Program-made: the position numbers and the translations under genes | The notes under the pieces: generated by a model | The model's database searches: none | Seen by the model: only the letters and a program-made list of their open reading frames with translations | Told to the model about the DNA's origin: nothing | Shown here: positions 35,001 through 45,640 of the stretch, piece by piece | Layout of the letters: each line of letters starts with the position of its first letter | How positions within the stretch are numbered: position 1 is the first letter of the stretch | Assembly (NCBI GenBank): GCA_015680685.1 | Contig: MNCI01034627.1 | Coordinates: 326,592 to 390,591 of the forward strand | DNA: 64,000 nucleotides | From: Gnetum montanum | Taxonomy: Eukaryota; Streptophyta; Gnetopsida; Gnetales; Gnetaceae | Reading direction: 5' to 3'

Positions 35001-36590
35001 GCCTACAATGTGAAGCCTTGAGTCAAATTCAAAGGCTTAAAGTGAGGGGTTGAATCAAATGTTCACTGGATAGGCAAAATATATAAAATAGTTTTTTTAG
35101 GAAATCTATGTGCTACGCTACATGGAACATGGGATGTCCCATGTTACGGGCGGGACACAGGACATTTCACGTTATGCGTGGGACACATAGTGTCTTGTGT
35201 TACATGTGGAACATGGAACATCCTGGAAAATTGACATGTCATGTAACCATAAAGGGTATAAATAGGGGCTTACCCATGGTAATCCTATCATTATCACCAT
35301 AAGAGCTAATAGTCCAAAGCATAGCGCAATCTAGAGAAGAGAGTGTAGCACTTATAGAGTGTAACCACTGATAGGCCAAAGATTGACAACAAGACAATGG
35401 CACACAGAAGTAAGTGTAGACACCAGGGCCTTGCAAATGTGGACGAAGGGGAGCACATGCTACAATGTCTCCATAGAGCATGCATCAGAGAATGGCAGGA
35501 GGCATCATCTACCTAGTAGACTGTTACACTTCCTTCATGTGTATTCTTTTGTTGTGTTGTGTGTTACCTTTTTTAAAGAAATAGGGTGATCTACTGAGTG
35601 GATACCCTTGTTGTCACTACCTCCTCTATAGCTGCAGTGCCTTGGCTATTGCAGCCTCTATGACTACTATGTTGTGGCTACTGCCACTATGGCCATGACT
35701 ACTACCCTAGCTACTCCACCATGGCCCCTGCCATTGCCATCACGGTTGTTGCCATAGTTGTTACACTGTGGCCATAACCACCATCACCGTGGTTGGGAGC
35801 GATGCACAATTTCCTTCTTATCTCTTTCATTTTACGCTAAGGTAATGGTAAGGGTGTCTCACACAGTGGTGTACAATGAGCATTTTATGCATCCTATGTA
35901 GTGTAACGCATGAGGGAGGGTTTTTTTTCTAATGTGTGTTCCACATGGTGGAATAGGGCAAGAGCTTTGCAAGTGTCCCGTGTCTACTCTCACACTATGT
36001 CGTCCCTGATAACGTAATTGGCAAGCTAGAAATGTTTGACTATCTGTGTCACTATGCTCTTTGGGAGTGTGATGCTTACTATGCTACATAGGACATAGCC
36101 ACTATGCTACATGGGGTTTGGTTGCTATGCTGCATGGGACATAGCCGCTACGCTGCATAGGGAGTAGCAGCTAAGTTACACAAGATGTAGTTGCTACGCT
36201 ACGTAGGATGCTATAGGGGTGGGACAAATACTTATAAAAAAATTTTTGTTTGATTACTTGTTCTACAATTGTCATGCTCCATACTTAGAAAATTTTTTAT
36301 AGAAAATTTCTACGCTTTACAGAAATGTAATTGACACATAGAGAAATTTTACATAGGAAATTGTCTCATTCTATGAGAGTGTAACTAGCACTTAGAAAAA
36401 AATTTTAAACACATTTTTTCTTTTTTATTTTTAAAGAAAATTACCCTTACTATGCACTAATGTTTTCATTGTAAAATGTAGGGTTATGTTAAAGCCAATC
36501 CTGATCGTAGTTGAGTTGGTAGGGATTCTGTGTTATATAAGTGCCACTGTACCTAATGTCCCTACATCCCATGCATGAGTAGGGAACTAG
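35001..36590 (+). promoter_or_regulatory. Promoter-like non-coding region before the antisense ORF of E2
   Basis: Contains TATAAATA at 35,257-35,264 on the + strand, after a series of ACATGGGACAT and GCTACGCTACATGG words, similar in layout to the LTR promoter of E4 (41,290-41,465). It could be the promoter of the antisense ORF, or a fossil solo LTR. GCTACGCTGCATAGGG words also crowd 36,060-36,220. No open coding motif was found; the open frame 35,108-35,302 looks accidental. Confidence 0.45.
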
Positions 36591-36939
36591 GAGGTTTGGT
36601 TTTGGGAGGGTGCCCAGGAATACTTAGAGTTCTTGCTTTGTCACTTCAGTGTGATGATATGGTTGCATTTGTCTGCTAAAATAGTAGGTGTCCTAGTTGA
36701 AACGTTCTCAACATTACTACCTGAAGATAATCGAAGTATCTTAAAATTCTTGATAGACAGATCTACTAAGGGGAAAGGGGTAGGGGGATTAAGTCAACAT
36801 CCAAAATGCTTAATACTTTTGTCTTGGATTTGGGTAGTGCCAAAGTTCAATGCTATCACAAATATAACACCTTGTTTGTTGCTCACCATATGGGCACAGT
36901 CTTCCAAAACCCACCTGGAACCGTCTACTGTGCTGGCAG

Positions 36940-37016
36940 GTGAGTCTTGTTAAGATGATTAGATATCTTGTTTTGTTTATCTTATATGATTTGGATTGCA
37001 TATTATGTTTTATTAG
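36940..37016 (+). other. Predicted intron 1 of antisense ORF (77 bp)
   Basis: GCAG then GTGAGT donor, ATTAG acceptor, T-rich interior. Joining the flanking exons keeps one frame (one base plus two bases form a Val codon). Confidence 0.7.
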
Positions 37017-37298
37017 TTGCCAAATTTTTTATTGATAATGATGGTCTTCATGATAGAGAGGGAGTGTTAACGTTGACCCAAATGGCCCTATAAGAGTTCT
37101 CCTTTGCTAAGAATATATGTGCTGATGTTATAGAGCAACTTGGAGCTAAGTTTAGAACTTATCCAACTAAGTACTCTAAATTCTATATAAAGTATGAAGA
37201 GCTTGTGTGGTTAGATGCTAAATGGGCATCCTATAGAATACCCATTGTAGAAGAAGTACTAGTGCAAGTACCATCATTCCCTACACCATTCACACCAA

Positions 37299-37385
37299 GT
37301 GAGTTATATTATGTGTTTATTTTCATGTATTCTTGATTTATTTTCTCTTTTTTTATGTGGTTGATTTTATTCTTGGTTACTACAG
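37299..37385 (+). other. Predicted intron 2 of antisense ORF (87 bp)
   Basis: CCAA then GTGAGT donor, TTACTACAG acceptor, T-rich. Frame is kept across the join. Confidence 0.75.
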
Positions 37386-38048
37386 TAGCAACCAAATTTA
37401 AGGAGGTTGGAGTAATTACCTCAGGATGTAATGAGGCCAACAGTCTCTTTAAATATGGCAAAGTTGATGAGTCACAACGTTGGCTATGCAATGGGGCCTT
37501 AGCAAAAATTATCCAAAATGTTCAGGAGGCTAGGCATATGGATATCTTTTTGGCTATGAACCTAAGCATCCCAAGGGAAAAAATGGTTGCCCTTGTAAAT
37601 TCCTTCATAGAATGTGATGACCACTTTCACACATGAGTTCACAATGTGCAAGTGATCTTTGAGATCACTAATTACCTTCTTTTAGATCTCTTCAATGTCC
37701 CTTCTTATGGTTTACCCATGGGTGAAAAGACTAGTAAGACTAGTATGGTTTACCTAGATATCCAAACCATGGATCTATCACAGGACCCTTTAGAGGCTAT
37801 TGGGGAGTCTTTTCCCATGACCACCAAAGATCAAGTAAGGTCATCTTTCCATGTACATGATAGCCTTGGAGAGGCTCCCCCCACCAACGCAATTAATGCA
37901 ATGAGGGACGCACATCTCATTACAGAAATAGTAAAATCAAAATTACAAATTAAAAAGTCTCATCCTGCAAAGGAACCCGCATGTGGGATCGAAGGAAGGG
38001 GCAAAAGGCTACGAATCAAAGTTTGTAACATGCATTCTAAGCTAGTTG

Positions 38049-38144
38049 GTGAGTATGTTTTAGCTAGCCTAGCTATTTCTTTTTTATTATTATTTTATGC
38101 ATATATGTTGGATTGGCACCCTAACCTTAGCTTGGGCATGGTAG
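38049..38144 (+). other. Predicted intron 3 of antisense ORF (96 bp)
   Basis: GTTG then GTGAGT donor; acceptor GCATGGTAG keeps frame. The interior also reads open as a hydrophobic stretch, so it could be exonic in part. Confidence 0.55.
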
Positions 38145-38411
38145 ACGAGGAAGAGGTCTTTGCTGCAGAAGAAGAGGCCCCTACTACAAAACAGGAGGCT
38201 CCTACCATAGAAGAGGAGGCCTTTGCTATAGAAGAGCCCTTTGTAGATAGTGTCCCACAACCTAAGGGACACATGATAGCAGAGGAAGCTGCTACACTCT
38301 TAATTTAGCTCGAAGAAGAGGGGCTACATTTTGAGGATGGTGAGTTTGCTGGTTTGTTTGATAGTGTACAGATGGGCAATTCTCCTGCTCTCACCCCTAA
38401 GGTTTTGCTGG

Positions 38412-38548
38412 GTAGAAGCTCTACACTGTCATTTATGGTATCCTCTCACTTTCCTTCTTTTCTCTTATCCTCTTCTGTTTATTTCTTTTTTTATTTTCCT
38501 CTCCTTTTTCTTTTTTTCCTTATAATGCTAATGTTCTTTATTTCATAG
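38412..38548 (+). other. Predicted intron 4 of antisense ORF
   Basis: Long pyrimidine tract (38,447-38,520) ending TTTCATAG. A donor at 38,412 (GTAGAA) keeps frame; a donor at 38,438 (GTATCC) does not. In E1 the equivalent exon is also preceded by an acceptor (TTGTTGTAG near 5,142). Confidence 0.5.
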
Positions 38549-38713
38549 TGGGTACTACTTTTGCTAAGCACTCTGATTCTTTATCTACTTTCTACCTACA
38601 TCCATGGGTGGAAACCCCAAATAAATTTGCTTTTATGGAAGGTGTAATAGATGACATGATCAACCACCTAAAGTAAATTGGCCCTAAGATAGGTGTGCCT
38701 AGCCTATTGCATT

Positions 38714-38718
38714 TTCTC

Positions 38719-38751
<33 letters not shown>

Positions 38752-38752
38752 T
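38714..38752. repeat. TTA microsatellite
   Basis: About eleven copies of ATT/TTA inside a predicted intron of the antisense ORF. Confidence 0.9.
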
Positions 38753-39919
38753 ATTTTATATTTTTGCCAACATCTTATGACTAACATTTCCTTATTTTCA
38801 GTATAACAACTTCACGACTTAAATGAGACCTAAAATAGGTAGTTGAAGTGGAAGCTATGCTTGAACTCCCTCCAGAGGTAACAGAGGTGCCTCATCATGT
38901 ATATGATGAGGCAAGAAAATGTGTGCTATACTTGGCATGATCACTATGGGAGTGTAGGTGTGTAAATGAAGATCTCTAGAAATGAGTTCAGAAACTCAAA
39001 AAAGAAAAAGTGAACACGGAATGAATTCCTAATGGCCCATGCTAATTCAGATCATAGTTGGCATATGGCCGTAATTGATTATGCCAAATATTGGTTGACC
39101 ATAAGGGGCAAAAATGAGGCTGCACATGAAGTAATTGAACAACATCTGCAAATGGATCTCTTAGCCCAAAAGAATCAAGATTGGAAAGATTATAGTGCCA
39201 AAGTATATGAATGGGGGCAAGCACAAAAGAATCATAAACATATTTATAAAATTGAATGTGCTTGTTACTGCCAAAAGTACAAAGATGCATCTATTAAATG
39301 GAAAGGTCATGAGCTATTCCTTAATGTGATTGGCACTACCTAGGCCTATGATAAATTTGCAAAACACTTACTGGTTAATGAATCTCCCGAGAGGGAAATA
39401 GCCCTACGTTCTGAATAGGCCACATCCACCACATTTTCTCAGGGGCCATCCACATGGACAATCATGGAAAAAGGGAAAATCTTAGTAGGCATTGATTTAG
39501 TGGAGGAAGATTGGGTAAATTTGACTAAGGAAATCCTCCAGTGCTTGGCATCTAGCCTTAATAGAATACCACTAGACATGGATGCAAGCCCATCTCAAGT
39601 TAGCCAAGTCTATTTCATTACAGTTTATTTCATGATAGCTTTATGCATTTCCTGCTCACTCATTGGTTTATCATTTTATTTCAAATGAGGATGTAGGATC
39701 TAGCAGGCTAAAAAATAAAGACACAAGAGATAACCCATAGTGTATTGATTGATATTTTAAAATTTTGAAATGTAGCCCTCATGGTTAGGCAATGTTGCAA
39801 CTCTAAATGTAAACATAATTTTAGACTATGTATTTCATTTGCAATTCAATGAAAAGTAAGAAATTTATTTTATTTCTTTTGCCTGGCATTTTTGTTAATG
39901 TTAGGCCCCTTGTGGTCCC

Positions 39920-40165
39920 ATACTCTAGTTTAAGGCCATTTCAGGCCATAGTTAGTTTAAGGCCATTTTGGGCCATAGCTAGTTTAAGGCCATTTTGAGC
40001 CATAACTAGTTTAAGGCCATTTTGGGTTGTAGCTAATTTAAGGTCATTTCAGGCCATGGGTAATTAATATACAGAGTGAGGTGCTAGTTTTAGGCCTTGG
40101 CAGGCCATGGGATAGTTTAAGGCCATTTTAGGCCATAGCTAGTTTAAGGCCATTTCGGGCCATGG
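39920..40165 (-). repeat. Minisatellite (CTAGTTTAAGGCC family) beside E2 protease end
   Basis: About nine units of 26-36 bp; most carry GGCC(5-6 bases)GGCC right after the core. Same orientation as the arrays at 30,810 and 34,845. It separates the protease side of E2 from the antisense ORF. Confidence 0.9.
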
Positions 40166-40249
40166 CGATATAACTAACACAAAAGGTAAACACAATGCAA
40201 AATTGAAACTTGTACAAGAAAAAGTGTTAAAAACAAAAGAATTAGAAAA

Positions 40250-40494
40250 GTAAAGTAGGGCTATGCCCTAATCATGTAATTGTTTCCTAACCTGATGTGG
40301 GTTAGATAGGTCTTATGCCCTAGAGGATTTAAAGTGATATTCCTCTAAGTTATCATCAACTGTTGAAAAAGGAAACTTTGCCCATATAGTTTTTTTGTGT
40401 AGGTCATCAGTTTTGTTAGGCTTATTAGCAGGGAAACATTGGGTTTAAACATGAATAGGTGACACGCCTTCGGAGACTTCTATTTTTGACCCTT
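40250..40494 (-). pseudogene. E2 segment following protease (left of E4 insertion)
   Basis: Minus-strand reading near 40,262-40,320 gives NPHQVRKQLHD, matching NPHLIRKQLHDQ of E4 (45,691-45,730). This ties the sequence left of E4 to the protease fragment right of E4 and shows that E4 cut E2 here. Confidence 0.7.
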
Positions 40495-40499
40495 ACTCC
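40495..40499. repeat. Possible target duplication of E4, left (ACTCC)
   Basis: ACTCC left and GCTCT right (49,357-49,361) differ by two transitions. They occupy the expected positions but do not match exactly. Confidence 0.5.
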
Positions 40500-40674
40500 T
40501 AAAACACGATAAAATTTTAGGTCTCGACATCTCAACTAAAAAATTGGCTAAGTGTCAAAACAATGGCACTTTGCTCAAATTTTTCCAAGTGTTGAGTGTA
40601 GTTAGCTCCAAACTGTCAAATTTGCAAAAATTTTCTAAGTGTTAGAATGATGGCACTTTTTGCAAATTTCTGTG

Positions 40675-41300
40675 TCAAGCTATGCAGCATAGCACAATTG
40701 TCAAGCTATGTAGCATAGCATAGCATACCTATCAAGCTGTGTAGCGTAGCACAACATAGCATAATTGTCAAGCTACACAGTGTAGCGTAGTGTAGCACAC
40801 ATGTCAAGCTGTATAGTGTAGTGTAGCATAGCACACCTTTTAAGCTGCACAACGTAGCACACCTGTCAAGCTGTGTAGCATAGCATAGCGTAGCACACCT
40901 ATCAAGCTATGCAATGTAGCACATAACAAGCTGTGCAGCGTAGCACAATGTAGCACACCTATCAAGCTATGCAACATAGCTTAGTGTAGCACACATGTCA
41001 AGTTGTGTAGCAAAGCATAGCGTAGCATACCTATCAAGCTGCACAGTGTAGCATACTATAGCACACCTGTCAAGCTACAAAGCATAGTACACTTGTTAAG
41101 CTCTGTAGCATAGCACACCTGTCAAGTTATGTATCATACCATAGCGTAGCACACATGTCAAGTTATGTAGCATAGCGTAGCGTAGCACACCTGTCAAGTT
41201 GTGTAACATAGCACAACATAGCGCACCTATCAAGCTGTGTAGCATAGCACATGTCAAGCTATCCAACATAGCGTAGTGTAGCACACATATACAACTATGC
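40675..41300 (+). repeat. Tandem array in E4 5' LTR (CAAGCTATGCAGCATAGCAC)
   Basis: About eighteen irregular units of 25-50 bp built on the words TCAAGCT, GTAGCATAGC and CACACCTGT. The homologous array in the 3' LTR (47,905-48,460) differs in unit number and order, so the array has been changing since insertion or during reverse transcription. Confidence 0.88.
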
Positions 41301-41457
41301 AGACACCATCCCATGTCCTATGCATAACATGGAACGAGCATAGTAGATAACATCCCATGTCCTATGCATAACATAGGACAAGTGTAGCAGACAGTGTGGT
41401 CCCACCCACTACACTGCCACATGGCACTTGATCCTCATTTTAGGCTAACCCTAGCCC

Positions 41458-41465
41458 TATAAGTA
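41458..41465 (+). promoter_or_regulatory. TATA-like box of E4 5' LTR
   Basis: TATAAGTA; TATAATTA at the same place in the 3' LTR (48,617-48,624). Confidence 0.55.
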
Positions 41466-42203
41466 CCCTTGTGCCCTAGTGTTTTAGAGGGGGGGTTTGG
41501 CTTCCATTTTTCACCAGTAAGGTAGTTGGCACTTTCATTTTGGCATTTCACACTTTGGGATCTTGGCACTTAACTCTATGGAAGAATGAGACCTAGAGCA
41601 CACCACATTGGTAGAGAACCATAGCTACATTGCATAGTACATTGCATCTCCATTGTACCCCTGTAGAACATCGTATGGTACATCATGGCTACTAACCCAA
41701 TAGGCATAGTTCAACATAGCAAGCACAAGAATTCACACCCTGACACCACTGAGGTTGTGAATGTTCTCCCACTACACTTGTTATACACTGTGTATCTTTT
41801 CAGATCCTTTTTGAATTAGCTACACTTCATCTTTTGGGGCGCTGCACTACTATTCTCAAATTCTGTTGCATTTCTCAAGCATTTCTCCTTGGCATTTGGT
41901 GTAACACTTGTATTTTCTTACTTTTTCATACATATTTGCATGATCATGTCACTGTTCTCAAACCGGGACACCCTACTATGCTCTAGCTTACTTGGACCTA
42001 ATTCCTGTGCATAATGTAGTACAAACCCTTCTCACACATAGTCATTTTAACACCATGTAAGTCCCTATCTAATCAACAAGACCATTCAAGGCACCCCATT
42101 TCCATTTTCTCTAGCATGGCCTGCTTGTGGATTCCTGGTTAGGCTATATGCCTGGTGACCTCACGGTGTTCCAACCATTGACATTTTCAGATGCTACAAT
42201 TTT

Positions 42204-42222
42204 TGGCAATAGAAGGAGGCCC
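42204..42222 (+). promoter_or_regulatory. E4 primer binding site
   Basis: TGGCAATAGAAGGAGGCCC six bases after the LTR; aligns with TGGCGCTAGAAGGAGGGCC of E5. Primer tRNA not identified. Confidence 0.75.
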
Positions 42223-42239
42223 TAACCATTTCTATCTAC

Positions 42240-42273
<34 letters not shown>
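42240..42273. repeat. TA microsatellite
   Basis: About fifteen TA copies in the leader of E4. Confidence 0.95.
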
Positions 42274-42276
<3 letters not shown>

Positions 42277-42309
42277 ACTAGCACTTAGTCAAAACTTTGG
42301 ATTTTCTAG

Positions 42310-42560
42310 AGAGCGTAATAAGTTCTCAGAGCATAGCAGGCTCCATTGTAGCAAGTGTAACAAGCTATAGCATAGCAAGCATGACAAGCTCTAGCGTAGC
42401 AAGCGTAACAAGCTATAGCATAGCAAGTGTGACAAGCTACAGCGTAGTGAGTGAGACAAGCTCCAACATGGCAAGCGTAGCAAGCTCCAGCATAGCGAGC
42501 AAGATAAGCTTCAACATAACAAGCATAGCATGCTTCAGTGTGACAAGCATAGCACCAGAG
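42310..42560 (+). repeat. Minisatellite AGCGTAACAAGCTATAGCATAGCA in E4 leader
   Basis: Units of about 12 and 24 bp (AGCAAGCGTAACAAGCTATAGCAT with variants). Both strands stay open because the period is a multiple of three, giving Ser/Val/Ala repeats on + and Cys/Tyr/Ala repeats on minus. I do not regard these as proteins. The word is related to the GCATAGC words of the LTR array. Confidence 0.85.
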
Positions 42561-42749
42561 TTGGCCATTTTCAGCAATTTTCATACTTGACACTTTTTCT
42601 ACATTTCCATACTTAGCCATTTTTTATTCTAAATTTTTACACTTAGCTATTTTCATACATTTTTCTACTACCAGTATACTTAGTCATTTTTTTTTGCAAT
42701 ATTCAAAGTTAGCTATTTTCTGCAAACAACAACTCTCACAACCCAATCT

Positions 42750-43328
42750 ATGCATATGAATCCAGATCAACCTTCCACGTTGGTGTCTAATGCATTTGAC
42801 ACTAGGATCTAGCCAAAACATGTTGCACTAAGCCACGAACAATACAATTTTGTTTGTGCCAAAATCCAAGTAGGATTACTAGTGGATTATCTTGATTTTG
42901 AGGCAAAATAGGACTACGAACAAGTCCACTAGAATGGATGGGCTTATAACCCCTCCTTGTTTGACATAATCCCACTCACGAAGTCCTACCACCAGCTATT
43001 GTCCCAACTAATCAGTGCAAAAAAGCGTGATGCAAGGACAACCTACGAGGAAGCCTCACATAACAAAGTAGATGAATTCGAGGCCTGCTCCAAACACAAG
43101 AGCCCCCTCTACACTATCTTCCAACAACTACCCCCTAGTACAACCCCTCCTTGGTTCGGTCAACCCATCCTCTCTAAGAGGGTGACCATGTCAATTCAGC
43201 CTTCCTTGCAAGCAACTACTGCATTTTCCCAACCCTGTACTCACATAGGGGCCACCTCTCAAACCCAAATAACTCCTACAAGCTTGGACACACACCATCA
43301 TGCATATCTTCCCCATGTCACTCACTAG
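42750..43328 (+). pseudogene. gag: E4 gag, N-terminal part
   Basis: Starts MHMNPDQPSTLVSNAFDT, with an early TAG. EQYNFVCAKIQVG matches E1 and E5. The part from 42,957 to 43,328 is Pro/Thr/Ser-rich. A TAG closes the frame. The conserved FTKYNGxGDP block that should follow is absent, so a piece of gag has been deleted near 43,328-43,345. Confidence 0.75.
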
Positions 43329-43339
43329 CAAGCCCTTAG

Positions 43340-44245
43340 ACTAGTATTGCATGCTACCCAAGGCCTCAATCTCCACTTTGGAGGATCTCATAAGCCAGTT
43401 TGTGACACACTTCAAGTACAACCTACAACCTAAAGAAACCCTCGACCAGCTCATGCAGGTTAAGAAAGAGCCTCTAAAACCTATGTCAAAATTCCTCCAA
43501 CATTGGAATGTTTGATTGAGTGAAATGCATGAACCCCTAGCAGAGACACATCTACTGGCTATCTTCAAAGGTGCAGTAAATGACTTCATCAAGTTCAAAC
43601 TATATTATCTAGCCCCAAAGTCTCTTAGCCAAGCCTTTGCTTTAATAAAAGGCATAGAGGAAGTAGCACAAGCTATAAATGACACAACCTACACGGCCTA
43701 CAGAAGCTAACATACTTGCAAGAAAAACACAATAGTGGCAATAGTGGTCACAAGCACAAAAGTAACCAACTGTTGCTCGACAGTTAACCAGCCTAAGATC
43801 CCAACTAATAAAACTACCAACTCTGGTGCCAACTCACCTACATCGATAAGGGCCATCCCAAGGCCCAATTTTTAACACAAGCACCACTCAAAGTATACAC
43901 CACTACCAATGGAACCCTTTGAACTATTGGNCCACTCAAAGTATACACCACTACCAATGGAACCCTTTGAACTATTGGAGCAACCCTTGAAAGCCAGGAA
44001 AATCCAACACAAACACATATCAATGATTACCCACCAAAAACATGATAGGTACTATGAAGTACTAAGGAACCCCACATTAGCAGTACCAAATGAGCCCCTG
44101 GTCCCACAACATTTTAAATTGGACCAATACTATCATTACCACCAATTTGCTAGTCATAGTACAAACAACTATCATGCTTTGCAGGATGACTTGCAAAGAA
44201 TGATAGAACGGGGACAAGTGGTGCTGGACACAGTGAGTTAATCCA
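43340..44245 (+). pseudogene. gag: E4 gag, C-terminal part
   Basis: Reads YCMLPKASISTLEDLISQF (E2: YYALPRASISTLEELLSQF), then LAETHLLAIFKGAVNDFIKF, then a linker, then SKYTPLPMEPFELLEQ and RYYEVLRNPTLAVPNEP. This is the end of the plant gypsy gag capsid and a conserved segment before the protease. A Trp codon before YCML is TAG. The single N at 43,931 lies here. Confidence 0.85.
43884..43978. other. Assembly artefact: 47-bp exact duplication around one N
   Basis: 43,884-43,930 and 43,932-43,978 are identical and separated by a single N at 43,931. This looks like two contig ends joined without merging their overlap. Confidence 0.85.
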
Positions 44246-44839
44246 ACATAGATGATGCCTCCTATGTCATAAACTCAATTAGCATAGGTGGAAAGCCCAA
44301 AATTATGCAACAACCTTTTGTGATCCATATTCCTCCTAACAAGGCAATGGTTACCTTAGCCTCCAAAAGTAAGAGGCCTTCCTTTTTTATCAAAGTGCCA
44401 CCTCAGGCACCCATAACACCCTTTGTGGTCAAATTTTCAAACTCATCATCTACTAAGATGTTAAACTAGCATGATGCAATAACAACAACTGATAAGTAGC
44501 CTTTTTTCATCAAGGTTCCATAACGAGTTGGCCTTGCAACAACTCCTAAACCACCATTTTATCATAAGGGTTCCACAAGGTGATGGCCCCTCACCTACCC
44601 AAAGCCCAATAGTGCGCAACATCTCAGTCCCTCCTCCTTCAAGGGTTGACCCCATTAGTAACTTGGGTAGGCCTACCAAATGGTAATGAAAGAAGAAAAA
44701 TGAGTGTCTCATGACCCCTATGCCCAAAGCAAAGGCCACAACCAGCAAGAAACAACTAAAAATTAGGGCCCTTGCCCCTAAGCAGGCCAAGAAACTCAAG
44801 ACCAAGTCCCTTTAATAAGAAATCTATCTCTTAAGTTGC

Positions 44840-45640
44840 ATGGAAGGAGTCAAGGCCAATACAAATGACAAGGACTTCATAGCTATACTAACCAAGGTGA
44901 AACAAATGATCAAGCAAAAGAACATAATGTTGAGCTTGTATGACCTAGTCATGACCTCATCTTCTCACTGCCAAGAATTGGCCCAGATCTTGTCCTTCAT
45001 TCCTATTACAGAGGACATCCCTGCAGATGAGGCATCCATCCGTGCAAAAATGTTGCCTCCTACACCCCAAGAATTGAGTTCAACATCCCTAGTGTTTCAT
45101 GATGATGCAGTCAAAGTTAACCCTGAACAAGGGGAGGTCACTATGGCTCCACTATCCATTAGCATACGTGTTGGGTAGTGCATCATCTACAAAGTGCATG
45201 TCGATGATGGTGCAACAACAAACATAGTCTTGTACTCTATCATCGACAAACTAGGACTAGCAAATGAAATCAAGCTAACCAAAACAATATCTCTAAAATC
45301 CTTTAATGGATAATGTATCACTATCAGAAGTACAATCAACTTAGCCTTTGTGGTAGGAGAGCAATCCCCCACTAGCATAGATTTCACTTTCATAGAGGAG
45401 ATGCTAGGTTTCAATCTAATTCTAAGTAGGCCATGGCTAGCCCAAATACACGTCGTCTCCTCTCCCATCCACCAAGAAATCCACCTTCCATACAAAGGTG
45501 GTCAAGTTATCATCCATGGTGATAATGCCTCCTCTTTGACTATTCATGACATAGACATGGTGCAAGTGTCAGATGAGAACTTTCTTGGTGGTACACCTAT
45601 GGAAACCAATGCAATGCCTAAGGCTAATACACTCGAATGA
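44840..45640 (+). pseudogene. E4 aspartic protease
   Basis: The frame 44,840-45,178 has LYDLVMTSSSHCQELAQ and GEVTMAPLSISIRVG, then a TAG that replaces Gln. The next part has VHVDDGATTNIV, the active site, with Asp-Asp-Gly. The frame 45,350-45,640 has LGFNLILSRPWLAQIH and IHQEIHLPYKGGQVIIHGD, the conserved protease end. It is the best-preserved protease of the superfamily in the window. Confidence 0.88.

Larger units (their letters stand above)
36591..39700 (+). pseudogene. Antisense multi-exon ORF of E2 (unknown function)
   Basis: Exons in order: 36,591-36,939, 37,017-37,298, 37,386-38,048, 38,145 to about 38,411, 38,549-38,692, then about 38,990-39,600. The first three introns (77, 87 and 96 bp) have GT and AG ends, strong GTGAGT donors and all keep the frame across the join. 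Only isolated stops break the first four exons: TAA 37,091, TGA 37,634, TAG 38,306. The product would have a first part with LTLTQMAL and FAKNICADVIEQLGAKF, a middle part, a Glu-rich stretch (DEEEVFAAEEE), PWVETPNK, and a C-terminal coiled-coil-like part with WKDYSAKVYEWGQAQKNHK. I recognise no domain. A homologous C-terminal half is in E1. The true start is not visible. Confidence 0.75.
40500..42198 (+). repeat. E4 5' LTR
   Basis: Starts TAAAACACG (TG changed to TA) and ends ATGCTACA. TATA-like TATAAGTA at 41,458-41,465. A long array of GTAGCATAGCAC words fills 40,675-41,290. Pairs with 47,733-49,356. Confidence 0.93.

Noticed and set aside
40495-40499. Claiming a perfect target duplication for E4
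   Set aside because: ACTCC and GCTCT agree at three of five bases; only a decayed duplication is possible.
40675-41300. CRISPR-like alternation of repeat and spacer
   Set aside because: Units are irregular, the spacers are variants of the repeat, and the array lies within a plant LTR that is duplicated at 47,905.
42297-42620. Open frames on both strands with Ser/Val/Ala or Cys/Tyr/Ala repeats
   Set aside because: They are by-products of a 12/24-bp minisatellite whose period is a multiple of three.
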